Assembly: GCA_030268105.1 (NCBI GenBank)
Contig: BSDZ01000094.1
Coordinates: 5,304,501-5,368,500 of the forward strand
Reading direction: 5' to 3'
DNA from: Volvox africanus
Taxonomy: Eukaryota; Chlorophyta; Chlorophyceae; Chlamydomonadales; Volvocaceae
DNA: 64,000 nucleotides
Positions 39,292 to 51,600 of this stretch are shown in pieces (positions within the stretch are counted from its first letter, which is position 1; the number at the start of each line of letters is the position of its first letter). The notes under the pieces were generated by a model that saw only the letters and a program-made list of their open reading frames with translations, was not told the origin of the DNA and did not search any database. Both the position numbers and the translations under genes were made by a program.

Positions 39292-42200
39292 TCAGGATGA
39301 GCGCCAATCGCCGTAGCTCCGGCGAGTAGGACTCACTCCCCGCGGACCGCCGCCGCCGTCGGACCCGTCCTCTCCGCCAAGCCGCTGCCGCCAGTCGCTC
39401 GGCGGGGGCGGTGATGCCGTACCGGACCTTGAAGAGCTGCGTGACGGCGGCGTCGCAGCGGTACCACCGCCGCCACCGTCACCTCCGGCGCTAGGAGCGC
39501 TGTTGCCGTTGCCAGCTAACGGACGGTCAAAAATGCTTTCATACCTAGTTGGTCCATAAGTACCGCCGGCGCCGCTACTACTGCTACTGCTACGGCCAGT
39601 GGCTGTAGCACCAGGAGGTGAGGTTTCCAACGGGCTCCGAGACCTTCCGGAAGCGGCCCCGGATGATGAGGATGCGGAGGAGGACCGCTGCTGCTGCTGC
39701 ATGTACTTGGCCGCCATTAGGGCCACAAATTCCAGATCGTCCTCCGCCGCCTGCATAGTTTCAGAACCACATATGGATAACGGATAGACAAACAGACAAC
39801 AACAGCTTCGACAGTTAGGACCGTTGGGCAGATTTTATCCAACACTGGGCAGGGCAGATCTATCCAAAGCGGAAAAAAGCTTAACGACGAAAAAAGCTTC
39901 ATCGTACTTTGTCAGTTAACTCCAACACACAAATTCACATCAAACTGTTGAAAAACCTATTTACCATCTTGCTTTACGGAAAGATTAGTCAAAAGGTACG
40001 GAACAAGATATCCTAATTCTGAGGATTCAATCCTAACAGGGCCATTCACGTAGATCCTGCGATTTCTGTTATAGATACAACCGCAATGTCGTACAAGTGT
40101 GTTTACCGTACATACCCGAAGTTCCTCCATTAGTCGATCCTGCGCCGCCTGCGCCCCCAGTCCCCCCCGCTTGATGAGCATCAAACTTTGCCGTACAGCT
40201 CGCAGCGCGTTGCGCCCTGAGGATGTCCTGGTGCTGCAGTGCAGAGCGCGATGGTACGGGCACGCAGAGGGGGGGGGAAGAGAGAAGCAGCGATTGGCAC
40301 AAATATCATAATGCCTTAAGAAGAGGCAAATGGGAAACAACGAAAAGGAACAAATCCTAGAGAGCAATAAGCAACAACAGAAAAACCTAAAGCCTTCCAT
40401 CTTCTCATCTTTCAAATGTAGAAGAGTGCGCGGTGTTCTCAAGCCAAGCGCCCCTGAACGCGTAAATGCACCGCCAACGGGGCAACAGGTTGCAGACCTC
40501 CGTGTCCCGTGCTTACTGTACAATTCTGCAGTACCTGTAATCTTTCACCATGGCCGTCATACGCTGCTCGTACTCTTGTCGTACACGCGACGCCTCAGCG
40601 CCCCCAGACTGTCTTGATGTCGCCGCTTCAGAGGCCTGAGCCCTCAGCTGTGCGACCACTTGGTTGGCGCGGGCGAGCCGTTCCTGGAGCTCCGAAACCT
40701 GAGCCATCCTCACCGCCTCTGACTGCTGCAGCTGCAACTTCAGCTCCGAAATTTCTGCCGTACTGGCGCCTTGCGTGGCGGCCGACGCCTGAATGGATGA
40801 CACACGAACACGCACGTTTGCCAATTAGCTTAGTACCAAGGTATCCAGTTCCAGTACCTGTGTACAAAATTATAAACTAAACTCAATAACAAATAGTAAA
40901 ACAAAATATAAAAAATAAAGAAACAACCAATTAATGTTGTTAAGTAATAACATGATAATAAAAAACATAATAATATATGGAAACAACAAATGGAAAAATG
41001 TGAGCATGATTAAGGGGGAAAAGGGCGGCCCACTCCTCCACTCTGCTGGAACGTCGGGGAAGAGTAATCCCTTTCCGCCCACATACACATACACATACAC
41101 ACACAAACACATATACATACACATACGTATTCACATACACACATACACAAACAGACACATACACAGTACACACACACATATATATATGTATATATATATA
41201 CATATACATACAAACATACCAGCCGTTTCCGTTGTGTATAAACTTACCACATGGTTTTATCCTTTGTCGCTTCGATAATATAAACAAATATTTATTATAC
41301 TCATTTATTTGCATTTCCTCGGTATTTTCTTAGCAGTTATTTTCCTTGTTTGGCTTGCCCCCTTACCAACCCACCTCCTTCATCTCCCGCAGCAGCTTCT
41401 GTCGCTGTGCCTCCGCTGCCTCAGCCTCCCGCTTCCGCGCCATCTGCTCGTCCGTGAGCCGAGTCATCAACTGCTGAGACCGGACTTCGGAGCGCTGTGA
41501 AAGCGGAAGGGGAAGTGGAGAGGAGCAGGACAGCGGGAGGACGGAAGAGAAGTCAAGCGCACAAAATGAAAATGACACTAAGCCATTACTTAATTCTTTC
41601 ATATAGATATGTACTTATATATGTATTGCTCTTTGAAACAGAGCAAGAATTAATTTTTGCATTTTTACAACCATGAAAGCTTTTTGCTCAAGTATTTTTA
41701 CATAATAAATGATCCCATGTTTGCATGCTTTAAAAATCCCTAATATTCACTAGCGTTTGTGGGAGTTCATAAAAGGGAAGGTAGTTGTTGGCCTACTAAT
41801 CTTTAAAAGTATACACATAGTTATTTCAATTATATAATTCAGAATCATTTTCACATCTCTATCTAGTCCTAAATTAATAATTCCTGGGGAGAGCAACTAT
41901 ACCGATATCGGATTATGATGTGGAAAAACAATTTATCATTTATACATGAGAGGCAACAAGCGAAGAACACAGAGCACAGGGTGCAGCCTGTCCACAGGAT
42001 GACGAAATTGCATAAAATTTGAACTCATGACAGCACAAACATGGCACAGCACGACATACGGAGTAGCACATCACGTATATCGCGCCACATCATCCCTGCC
42101 TTGAGGGCCTCCTGGAGCTGAGCGACCTTTGAGGAGAGCGCCTCCGCCTCCGCCGAACGGCGGCTGCTGTCATCACCCGCTTTCTGACGGTCCTGGAGGT

Positions 42201-45200
42201 GATGAGGGACATGCAAATAAATGAATAAATGAATAAATAAATAAAAATTTTAAAATAATTTCATATATATACACACCCATAGCTCCATACGGACAACCAC
42301 CTCTCACGGCTCCGTACCTCCTTTCCCTCCCCCTAACGACCCACAGCCAAACAAACTTTCCCACAGACAGACAGACAGATACCCACATAGCCAACACTTT
42401 CAAGACTCACCCTTAATAAAATGTTGTATCGCTCCATAAGGCCCGCCAGGTCCGTGTTCAGCTCCGAAATCGTTTCTCGGTACCTGACCACCGCTTCACT
42501 CAACTCGGTAATATCCGCGAGGTAGCCCTCCTCTGCTGAGCTCCAACGCGCGATCTACAGACGGTTACGGACATAAATGAATAAATGCAAAAATATATCA
42601 CAACATATGTTAAATAAAACATGTTTTTATTCATGTAACATACATTGTATGTAACACATATATTGTATGTTTTCTAAATATTTAATAAATTAGATGTTGT
42701 ACAATGATTTTGCATACAAGTTACGACACACATAATATACATACCACATATTGTTTAAATTACGATACTTCATATTTACTGGTGCATTGATGACCCAGTG
42801 TCTTGCGGCACGAGCCGGGACTGAGAGTGTATGTGTATCTAATACTTCGGATCCAGTAAAGCGAAATGCGGAAGTGTCCATCTTGTTCGATTGATTGTTT
42901 GTGCGTGTGTGTGTGTGTGTGTGTTTGCATTATATTAATATAGGGTTTTAGGGTTATAAAATATTATATATTATATACATTATATTTATATACATTTATT
43001 TTATACACTCACACATACTATGTATATATAATGTATTTACTCATTCCATTGGCGGCGCCTCAATACCCTAATATATGATGCGTATATATCGCATATCAAA
43101 CGGTGTGAAACGTGTAATGAGTGAGAGTGAGATGCATTTTAATATATCTGCACTGTCCAGCAATATTGCGCTGGTACTTCGGCGCCTGCCATTGGAATAA
43201 CCCGCTATCTCACGGTTCAGTCATCTACTCGGGATATCCAGAAAATCGTACCGACAGGGTACAACCCTCATTCATTCCTCAGTCACTCGTCCAGCAGCAG
43301 AGCGCCGTATCCTGTCTCACTCTTGGCAGTCAGACAGGGTACGGCTCTCTGACCCGTGAGATAACTATTACATATAAAGTATATATAATAGATATACGAT
43401 ATATACTATATATATATGTGTGTGTGTGTGTTTTAACATGTGTATGCATACTGCCGTGTACAAATATATGTACGAATCCCCACCTGCTCTCCTGTCTCCT
43501 TCTTCGCGTCCTCCAGGTACTTGGACATCGCGGACACCTGCTTCTGGGCGGCCTCGTAATCTGATGACAACGAAGCCAACTGCGCCTGAGCCTTGTCGTA
43601 CGATGACCGTACGGAAGACAAATCCGCCTTCGCGGCGTTGTACTGCTCCATCAGCGAGGACAGCTCCGCATTGAGCTCATCGATAAGGCCCAATCGGGAC
43701 TCAATGGCGGAGAGAGTCGCCACTTGGGCATCACGATCAGCTAACTGTCGGTTCGTTTGCCCATTTGCACGACAATGCAACGAAAGAATTTTATAATACA
43801 ATGCTGGGAAAATAAAAAGTAGATGTTACAAAGTTGCAGATATCCACAAAAATAACATACAATAACAAAAACACAAAATTCAGATAATTATTATCTATAT
43901 TTCTTCTCATGCAGTCACTCCTAAGGGCCCAGGCGGACCCCCACCCTCACCTTCTCCTCCCCCACCCTAACCCCCTCCATTTCCCTTTCTCCCCCTTCTC
44001 TCCCCTCCCAGCCCTCTCCAATTCCACTGGATACCTTCATGTGCACATATGTTTTTATACACATCCCTTTGCCCCCTTTCGGCCCCCCTTCGGCCCCCCT
44101 CGTCCCCAAGTCACCTTCTGTAGGGCGTCTTGGAGCTGGTTCCGGAGCTGGCCCACCTCCTCCTTCGCAGCCGCCAGGGCCTCCTCCTTACGACCCACCT
44201 GTAGAGAGACGGCGGTTTCGAAGGCGAAAGGGTAAAAAGGGCCGTGTGTGTGTGTGTGTGTATGTGTGTGTATACGTGGGTGTTTTAGTGGGGTAATCGC
44301 CTGAGGACAGTTGGGCTTTTACTGGGGGCTTCGGAGCCATGCGTTTCATTCCTAATGCATTCCACGGTCGCAATCGTCCTCCCCTGGAGCTTCTCTCCTC
44401 ACCTGCTCCGATAGCTGTCGCTCCCTCTCCTGCGCCTCCTTCAACGCTGCCTCGCGCTCCGTTAGCTGAGACTGCAACCGCTCAGCATCCGTACGAGAGG
44501 ACCTGCAGTAACCACCAACGAACAAAACCGCAATCAATCACCTAATAACTTCATGTTGGAGATCTCAAGTCCTTAGCTACCGACTCCACTCCGTACAAAG
44601 CCCATTAATCCCTCCCCCTCCCCCTCCCCACCCCACCACCTACTTGAGGATTTCCTCCAACTCCGCCTCCTTGGCCGCTCCAGCTTGCTGTAGAGCTGCG
44701 AGCTGAAGCCGCGCAGAAGATGCCGCCGCCCGCGCCTCCTCCAACTCCCGTACGGCACGGGTCTGCGCCTCCGCAAGGGCAGCGGCCTCCTCCCGCGACG
44801 CTGCCACCTGTACGAGTACGGGAACGGCAAGAGAGGGGAAAAACGCAAAACGTGATCCCCCATCAACCTCCATGTATTCTCGCAAGCAAATACACACCCG
44901 TCTGGATTCTCTCCCCACCCCGTAACTAACCCCCCCCAGGTCCGTGTGTCTTGATAACCACTTCCCAACCGTTTCTACTTGCGTTAACGGTCTTTCGCAA
45001 AAAACTCAAAATACTGTCATTGGATGCTTCCTCCGTTTCATTTTCCAGATTTTCCTCCTGTTACTCGCCTGCTCCCGAAGCTTGGCCTCGGCGACAGTTG
45101 CCTGGAGCCTCAACGCGTCAGCTTCCACCTGGAGCGTTGCTTCCCTGTGGTCAACCGGATGTACGGAATAACAGATTAAAATACGGAAGTGACAGTAAAA

Positions 45201-48200
45201 AATATCACATATCTTACTATATTCACATATCTTTGGCAATTGGCATATACCTCACCTGCTCTCCGCCTCCTCCCGCACCGCCTTGACCTGCCCCGTCAGT
45301 CTCTGCTCCACCTCCCTCGCCGCCTCCGCTGCCGCAGCCCGAGCCTTTTCAGCGGCGGCCTCACGACTCGCCACCTCGTCCTGCCGTCAAAAGGTGACGC
45401 GATAAATGAAATTGAATTAAAAAAGGTTTTTAATTTACAAGTTATGAATAAAATTTGCATAATTAAATTACAAACATGTAATAAGATAACAATAAAATAT
45501 CCAGTGATATAAAAAATTAAAGAATACACATATGTAACATTCAGATGAACTTATGACAAAAACAATGTTTTTAGTAAGGATAATGTAAAAACAAATCCAC
45601 GGACCTGCAGCTCGCGGAGCTCCATTTGCAGGCGCTGCTGTGCCGCTACTGCCGCGTCCAGTGCCGCAGCCCGCTCCCTAAGGACGATGGCACCCTTTTC
45701 CTTCGCTTGTCGCTCAGCTTGAAGAAGACCCTGCAGACCAAGAAAAGGGGGGAGGGGAAGGGGCGGGAACAAAGGTGGGGGGGGATCAGAAATCCAAAAA
45801 TTCGAAATAAATATACCAGAAATCCAATCTGGATCCAGTCTGGTTCTATGATTGCATTTCCACTCCATGCAACAGCGCCAATCACCTCCTGGCCTCGCTG
45901 TAGCTTAACCCGCACCCCAACCCACCCACCCGCAACTCCGACTCCTTCGCCTGAGCCTCCTGCTGCAGCGCCAGCAGCTGTGCCACCAGCTCCCCCTGCC
46001 GCTCCTGGGCAGTAGCCAGAGTGGCGGCCTGATCGCGAGCCAGCTCCTCGTACTTGGCAGTAGCATCCTATGAAAGAAAACATATTCGCAATTACATACA
46101 AAAACATTATGAGGTAATGTTAAAGGGTTTTAGTGGTGGTGATTCATATGAGACGGGGGGGAAGGGGGCCAGGGCGTGTGTGTGTATGTGGTATTCGGAA
46201 GATAGCGCCATGCAGTGCGAGAATGTACGGCAGCGTGCGAGATAATAATTGCATGTGTATACGTGTGTGTATGTGCTTTCCTGGTAGAGGACAGGCGCCC
46301 TCTCCTTCTGGCAGCCATATTCGTAAATTTCACCGAAGTGGCGATAACCCCATCACCATCATTAAACATTAACTAAGGAGCTTCCCCTCCCCTCCCCTCC
46401 CCTCCCCTCCCCTCCTCTCCCCTCCCCTCCCCTCCCCTCCCCTCCCCTCCCCTCCCCTCCCCTCCCCTCCCCTCCCCTCCCCTCCCCTCCCCTCCCCTCC
46501 CCTCCCCTCCCCTCCCCTCCCCTCCCCTCCCCTCCCCTCCCCTCCCCTCCCCTCCCCTCCCCTCCCCTCCCCTCCCCTCCCCTCCCCTCCCCTGGGAGGA
46601 GCACGCGCATGATAGCGGTCAGCTCAGTTTTCGTTTTCTTTTTTCCGCGGTTTTCCTTCGCCGCCAGCAGCGAGGCCGATAGTATACTTTATGATGTCTT
46701 TGATTGAATTTTCTCTACTTTTATTCGCGGCCTTGGCGGCAACCTAGTTTTGTTGGGTCTTCGCGTCGGCAGCAGCTTTGGCCGCGGATGACAGTCAGTC
46801 ATCCTTCACGGTTAGTCCTGGCTTCGTCAGCGATCATTACCAGCGTTTCGATGTTCGTCTCCCTCCCCTCCCCTTACCCGCAACTCCGACTCCTTCGCCT
46901 GAGCCTCCTGCTGCAGCGCCAGCAGCTGTGCCACCAGCTCCCCCTGCCGCTCCTGGGCAGTAGCCAGAGTGGCGGCCTGATCGCGAGCCAGCTGCTTAAA
47001 CTCAGATGCCGTGGTCTGTGTGTTTGTAGCCCAGTATGTATGTATTGAGGGAGGGGGCGAAGGGGAAGGGGGTAACGAAAACGGCGAATCGTACAGCGAT
47101 GGTGGGTCGGTGGGGGCATCACGATCGATTCCTCGATGGCGTGTCTTATCAGTTGTCGTATTTGCGACAAGCGCCCGTCCGAGCACATGGATGAAAAAAG
47201 TGCTGAAGGCTATAGTATGAAAGCTTTTAAGCTTACTTAGGTCCGCACCGTACTAAGCCGTACCGATGAGTGCCGTACCTGCACCTGCGCCAACTGCCCC
47301 TCCAGCTCCCCCTGTCGCTGGGCCGCTTCGCGCCGTAAGGAGTCCAGCTCCGTTTCGAGGGCCTCCCGAGCCCGTTCCGCCCTGGCTTCTGATAGCGAGA
47401 GCCGCTCTGCCAGGTGGGCCTCCCGCTCTGCCAGCTGGGCCTCCCGCTCCGCCGCCTCCCGCAGCTGTCCCTGCAGCCCGCTCAGCTGGTTGGAGTACTC
47501 CTCTGCGGCTTGCAGCTGCTGCTCCTGTGCCCCACAAATAACAATCGATCAGAGGACGCAAATCAAAGCAAATAAAAAAATGGGATTTATGCAACTTATA
47601 AAGTGAATTATCATTTACGAATCTTATTTTTTATTTTTATTTGTATGGAATAGTATATACAAATATCTATCCATTGTATATATACAATGGATAAATATCT
47701 GTATATATACATGTAAATAATAAATAAATAAATAAATATGTGTGTGTGGACTTAGTTGAAAAGCCCAGCAACATGTGTGACTGTAATTTTCCTAATTAAA
47801 CATTTATAACATGTGATAGTATATCTAATTAAGGGAAGACAGCACTTCAAACACACAGAGGCAGACAAACACACAGCCCGCCCTTCCACCCGGTGGACCA
47901 CCTGCTGCTGCGCGATGGCGCTGTTCAGTTGGTCGATGCGACCGCCGTAATCCGTCTGCAAAGTATCCAGCTGCGTGTTCAGCTCCTCAATTTTGTCCTC
48001 GTACAGCTGCAACGTACGACAGCAGTACGACGAGATTAGGGACTCGTCAGGTCCAAAGGCGTATGACAGACATACACTTCCACGAGAATCATGAAGAGTG
48101 GTTGGTGCCCGACCAAACTACAAACCGTCAGCCGACCTTCCCGGTGTTTTTTGACTGAAAGCCGTACATATCCGCCGTACATCCCTCCCCCTCTTGGAAG

Positions 48201-48581
48201 AATGCGTCACCAATCTGCCGATATCTGTTTTAATCGAGTTTTTGTTTTTGTTCTTAAAATCTCTCTGACAATAAAAATGAACTCTAATGTAATTGTCCCT
48301 TCTTGCGTCCCCTTTTTCATAATACTCGATTCCCGCTTGCCGTACACGCACTTTAAGGGTGGCTTCGTACTGCTGACTTGTCGCCGTCAGGCTCTCCTCC
48401 AACTCTCCCAACAGCTGTGCCTGCGCCTCGCGAGCCGCATCCAACTCGGCCTCCAGCTCCGAAACCTCCTCCGCCCGCCGTGACTCAGCCCCCTCAAGCG
48501 CCGACTCAAGCTCCAGTACGCGACTGTCATACAACTGTCGTATCATGGAAGTCAACGACACAACCAGTCAGTGGGATGCTC

Positions 48582-48623
<42 letters not shown>

Positions 48624-51600
48624 AGCGATACGTTCAGCAGCGGGGCCCTCCAGAGCTGAGGCTGCCGATCACGTGTGTATGCGGGCGTACGACATGAGAA
48701 ACCGCAATTATGTATAGATAAGCAATTCATTAAGTTACCATAACAGTAGGCTTTCGCAAGTGGATCCGTCGCTTTCATCACCTCAAACCCCCCTTTCCCC
48801 GGCCCTCCCCCCCCGTCCTCCGGGCCCTGTAGGAAAACCCAACCGACACCCCGCCGAGATCCACTCCACGCACCGTCAGTGTGGCTTCGTACTGCTGACT
48901 GGCCGCCACGAAGTTTTCCTGGATCTGATTGAGCACCTCCTGCTGACTGGCGCGAGTGGAAGCCAGCGCCTCCTCAAGTGCTCGTACCTCCTCAGTACGG
49001 CAGCGTTCCGCCGCCTCCAGCTGGCGGGTCAGCTCCGAAACCCGCGAGTCGAAGAGCTGAAGATGTCCACATTGAAAAGAACAGAGAGAATGGGAGGGAG
49101 GAGAGGAGGGGGGGAGGAGGGGGGAAGTGAGTTGTTGTTACGGTGCTGTGTGGGAGTGTGTGTGTGTGTGTGTGTGTGCGTGTATTAATTACTTATACAA
49201 TGTAATTTTTTCTTTTTCTGCATTCATGGTTGTATTGGTGGATTTTGCATAAATATGAAATCCGGGTGAGTGAAACTTGCATGAACTCGCACGGGATGCC
49301 GCGGCTGCAGACGCGGGTTGTGAACAAAGTAAAAGAAAGGAACAAAACAAATTTGCGAGACGAACCAAGTGTCGTACCTCCAGAGTAGCTTCGTACTGCG
49401 TGGAAGCTGCCGAGAAGTTCTCTTCAAGCTGAGTCAACAACGACCGGCTATTCGCATTGATGGCGTTGGCTTCCTGGAGCTCCTTCAGCGTCGCCTCGTA
49501 CATCTTTAAGGAAATCAAACAGTACGACATCCGTACACAGTTATAGTTATCAAGAGGGCACTTCAGGCGTGTCCTCTGCCCTTACAGAGCAACACTGGCC
49601 AAAGCGAAACACATCAACATCAAAATGCCCAGCAAGCGACGTACTTATGCTATTTCCGTTTCCCCCAACCGACCAACCACCCCAACCACACATATAACCA
49701 CCATGAGGTCCACAACCAACACACCTGCTTAGTCTGTTGCAGCTCCACCTGCATTGCATGCGCTGTAGCACTAGCCAGACCCTCCGCTGTCGCCGAGGCG
49801 TCCACTGCAGCATTGGAGCGCGCTAAGGCGTCTGCCAGCTGGGCTCGCAGCGCCTAACCAGGACACGTGTTTTGGGAGCGGAGAGGAAGGGATGGGCCGC
49901 CACTGAGGGGTATACGACATACGACAATCCGTTTGTAAACTGAAAAGCAGGGGAAGTCCTGTACGACGTGTGTTCGTTATGATACGGTACGAAAAAGACG
50001 CATAACAGGTCAAATAGGTCGAGCTAAAATTCGGTTGAAATGTGGTTAAAATCACAAAAAATCATGTTTTTTATTTGCGCTGTTGCACAATGTGTCTGTA
50101 CGACAGGTACGACATGCAGACAGACTGACCGACCTGTAGCTCCTGCTTACGCTCCACGTCCCTGGCCGCCGCCCTCGCCAGCCGCTCCTCCAGGTCAGAG
50201 ACCGCCCTCTCCTTCGCCGCTACCGCCGCCCGCGCCGCCGCCATCTCCGCCGCCGTGATTTCCAGTTGGGAATTCACATTCTGAAGCTGCAGCGCAAGAC
50301 GCTGGACCTCCGTGGGGTCGCCGGCGGCGGCGGCGGCGGCGGCAGCACCACCGCCGCCGCCGCCACGAAATGATGACCGGGTAGCGCCCGGTGGCGCGGC
50401 CTGCTGCGGTGATGTGGATGACGTCGATGCTTTGCTCGTCGATGCTTTGCTCGACAATGATTCCGCGCGGCCCTCCAACTCACCGATTTTTGTGGAAATC
50501 ATCTGGCGTACCTTTTGTAGTTCGTTGGTTCGTACCTGAATCCGTTATAACATCATCCATATCTTAATAGGGATATGCGTCTTTTCAGCTGCTGACCAGT
50601 CTTTAACTTCATTTACGATGACAGACTGACAGACAGACTGACAGACACTGAAACCCAGCATGCACATTCACACACACCTGCACGGAGGGAATAGCCGGTT
50701 TCCCCGTAGCTGCCTTCGTTGCTCCTCCTGTAGCTGCCGTACCAACTCCCGTCGGTGCTGCCGCGGCGCCGCCACCAGCTCCGCCACCAGGCGCTTCCCG
50801 AGGTGGTTGCGGTTGCGGCAGCGGAGGCGACGATGCCGCCTGAGTGGTCTTGCTCAGAAGCCGCAGAGGTGGCAGTTGGGACGAGTCAATCTCCAGCCGC
50901 GTGGTCCGCTCCGGTTGGCTCCAGGGGCATTCCATTAACAGGGCCTTATTGCCAGTGTACGGCAGTAATGTCCGGTTTCCGCCTTTCTCCCACTCCACGC
51001 TTCGTTCCCACCCGTCTCCGCGTACGATCAGGAGCTGCAGAATAGGAAACCCGTGTACGACGGCGCGATAGGGTACGGCACACATGTTGCGAATCAGAAA
51101 TCCTACACGTTTTAGACGGCATTACGGCAACAAGCGAATCAGCGCGGCGAATTTGTACGGACTAGCTCAATGGAGAAATTGGGATGCCTTGCAAAATAGG
51201 GGATGAAATATGCCGTACCAGCCGCGGGACCTATGGGTCCCGCTGACCCCGGTGTGCCGTACCTTTGCTGCCACGTCTGCTTGCAGACTCAGCTCCAATT
51301 CAGCCGTCCATCCACCCGCCTCCGCTCGCTCCAAAACCAGCGCTCGCCCCGGGTCCCACTCGCCCAACTCCCGACAACTGCCAACCAACAGAAGTCGTTG
51401 GGAGACCCATGGGTCTGATGTCAGTGGCACGGCCGGGTACTCCGGAACCACGACACGGCAGCGTGTCGCACCGGCTGAGCTGCCGCCCTTGCGCGATTGC
51501 GACGCCTCTGAGACCTGGCCGTTGTTGGTGCTGCTGGAACTGCCGCCCGCACCATTCATCACCGTTTTTCCTGTTATGTCGTTAGACGTTACGATTGGAA

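Noticed and set aside
46362..46610. Gly-Glu-Gly-Arg repeat ORF on the minus strand
   Set aside because: It is a translation of the (CTCCC)n array inside a SAGA intron.
48575..48625. CRISPR-like or bacterial repeat features
   Set aside because: The regular repeats are simple (GT)n microsatellites in introns; the window is eukaryotic and has no spacer-repeat arrangement.
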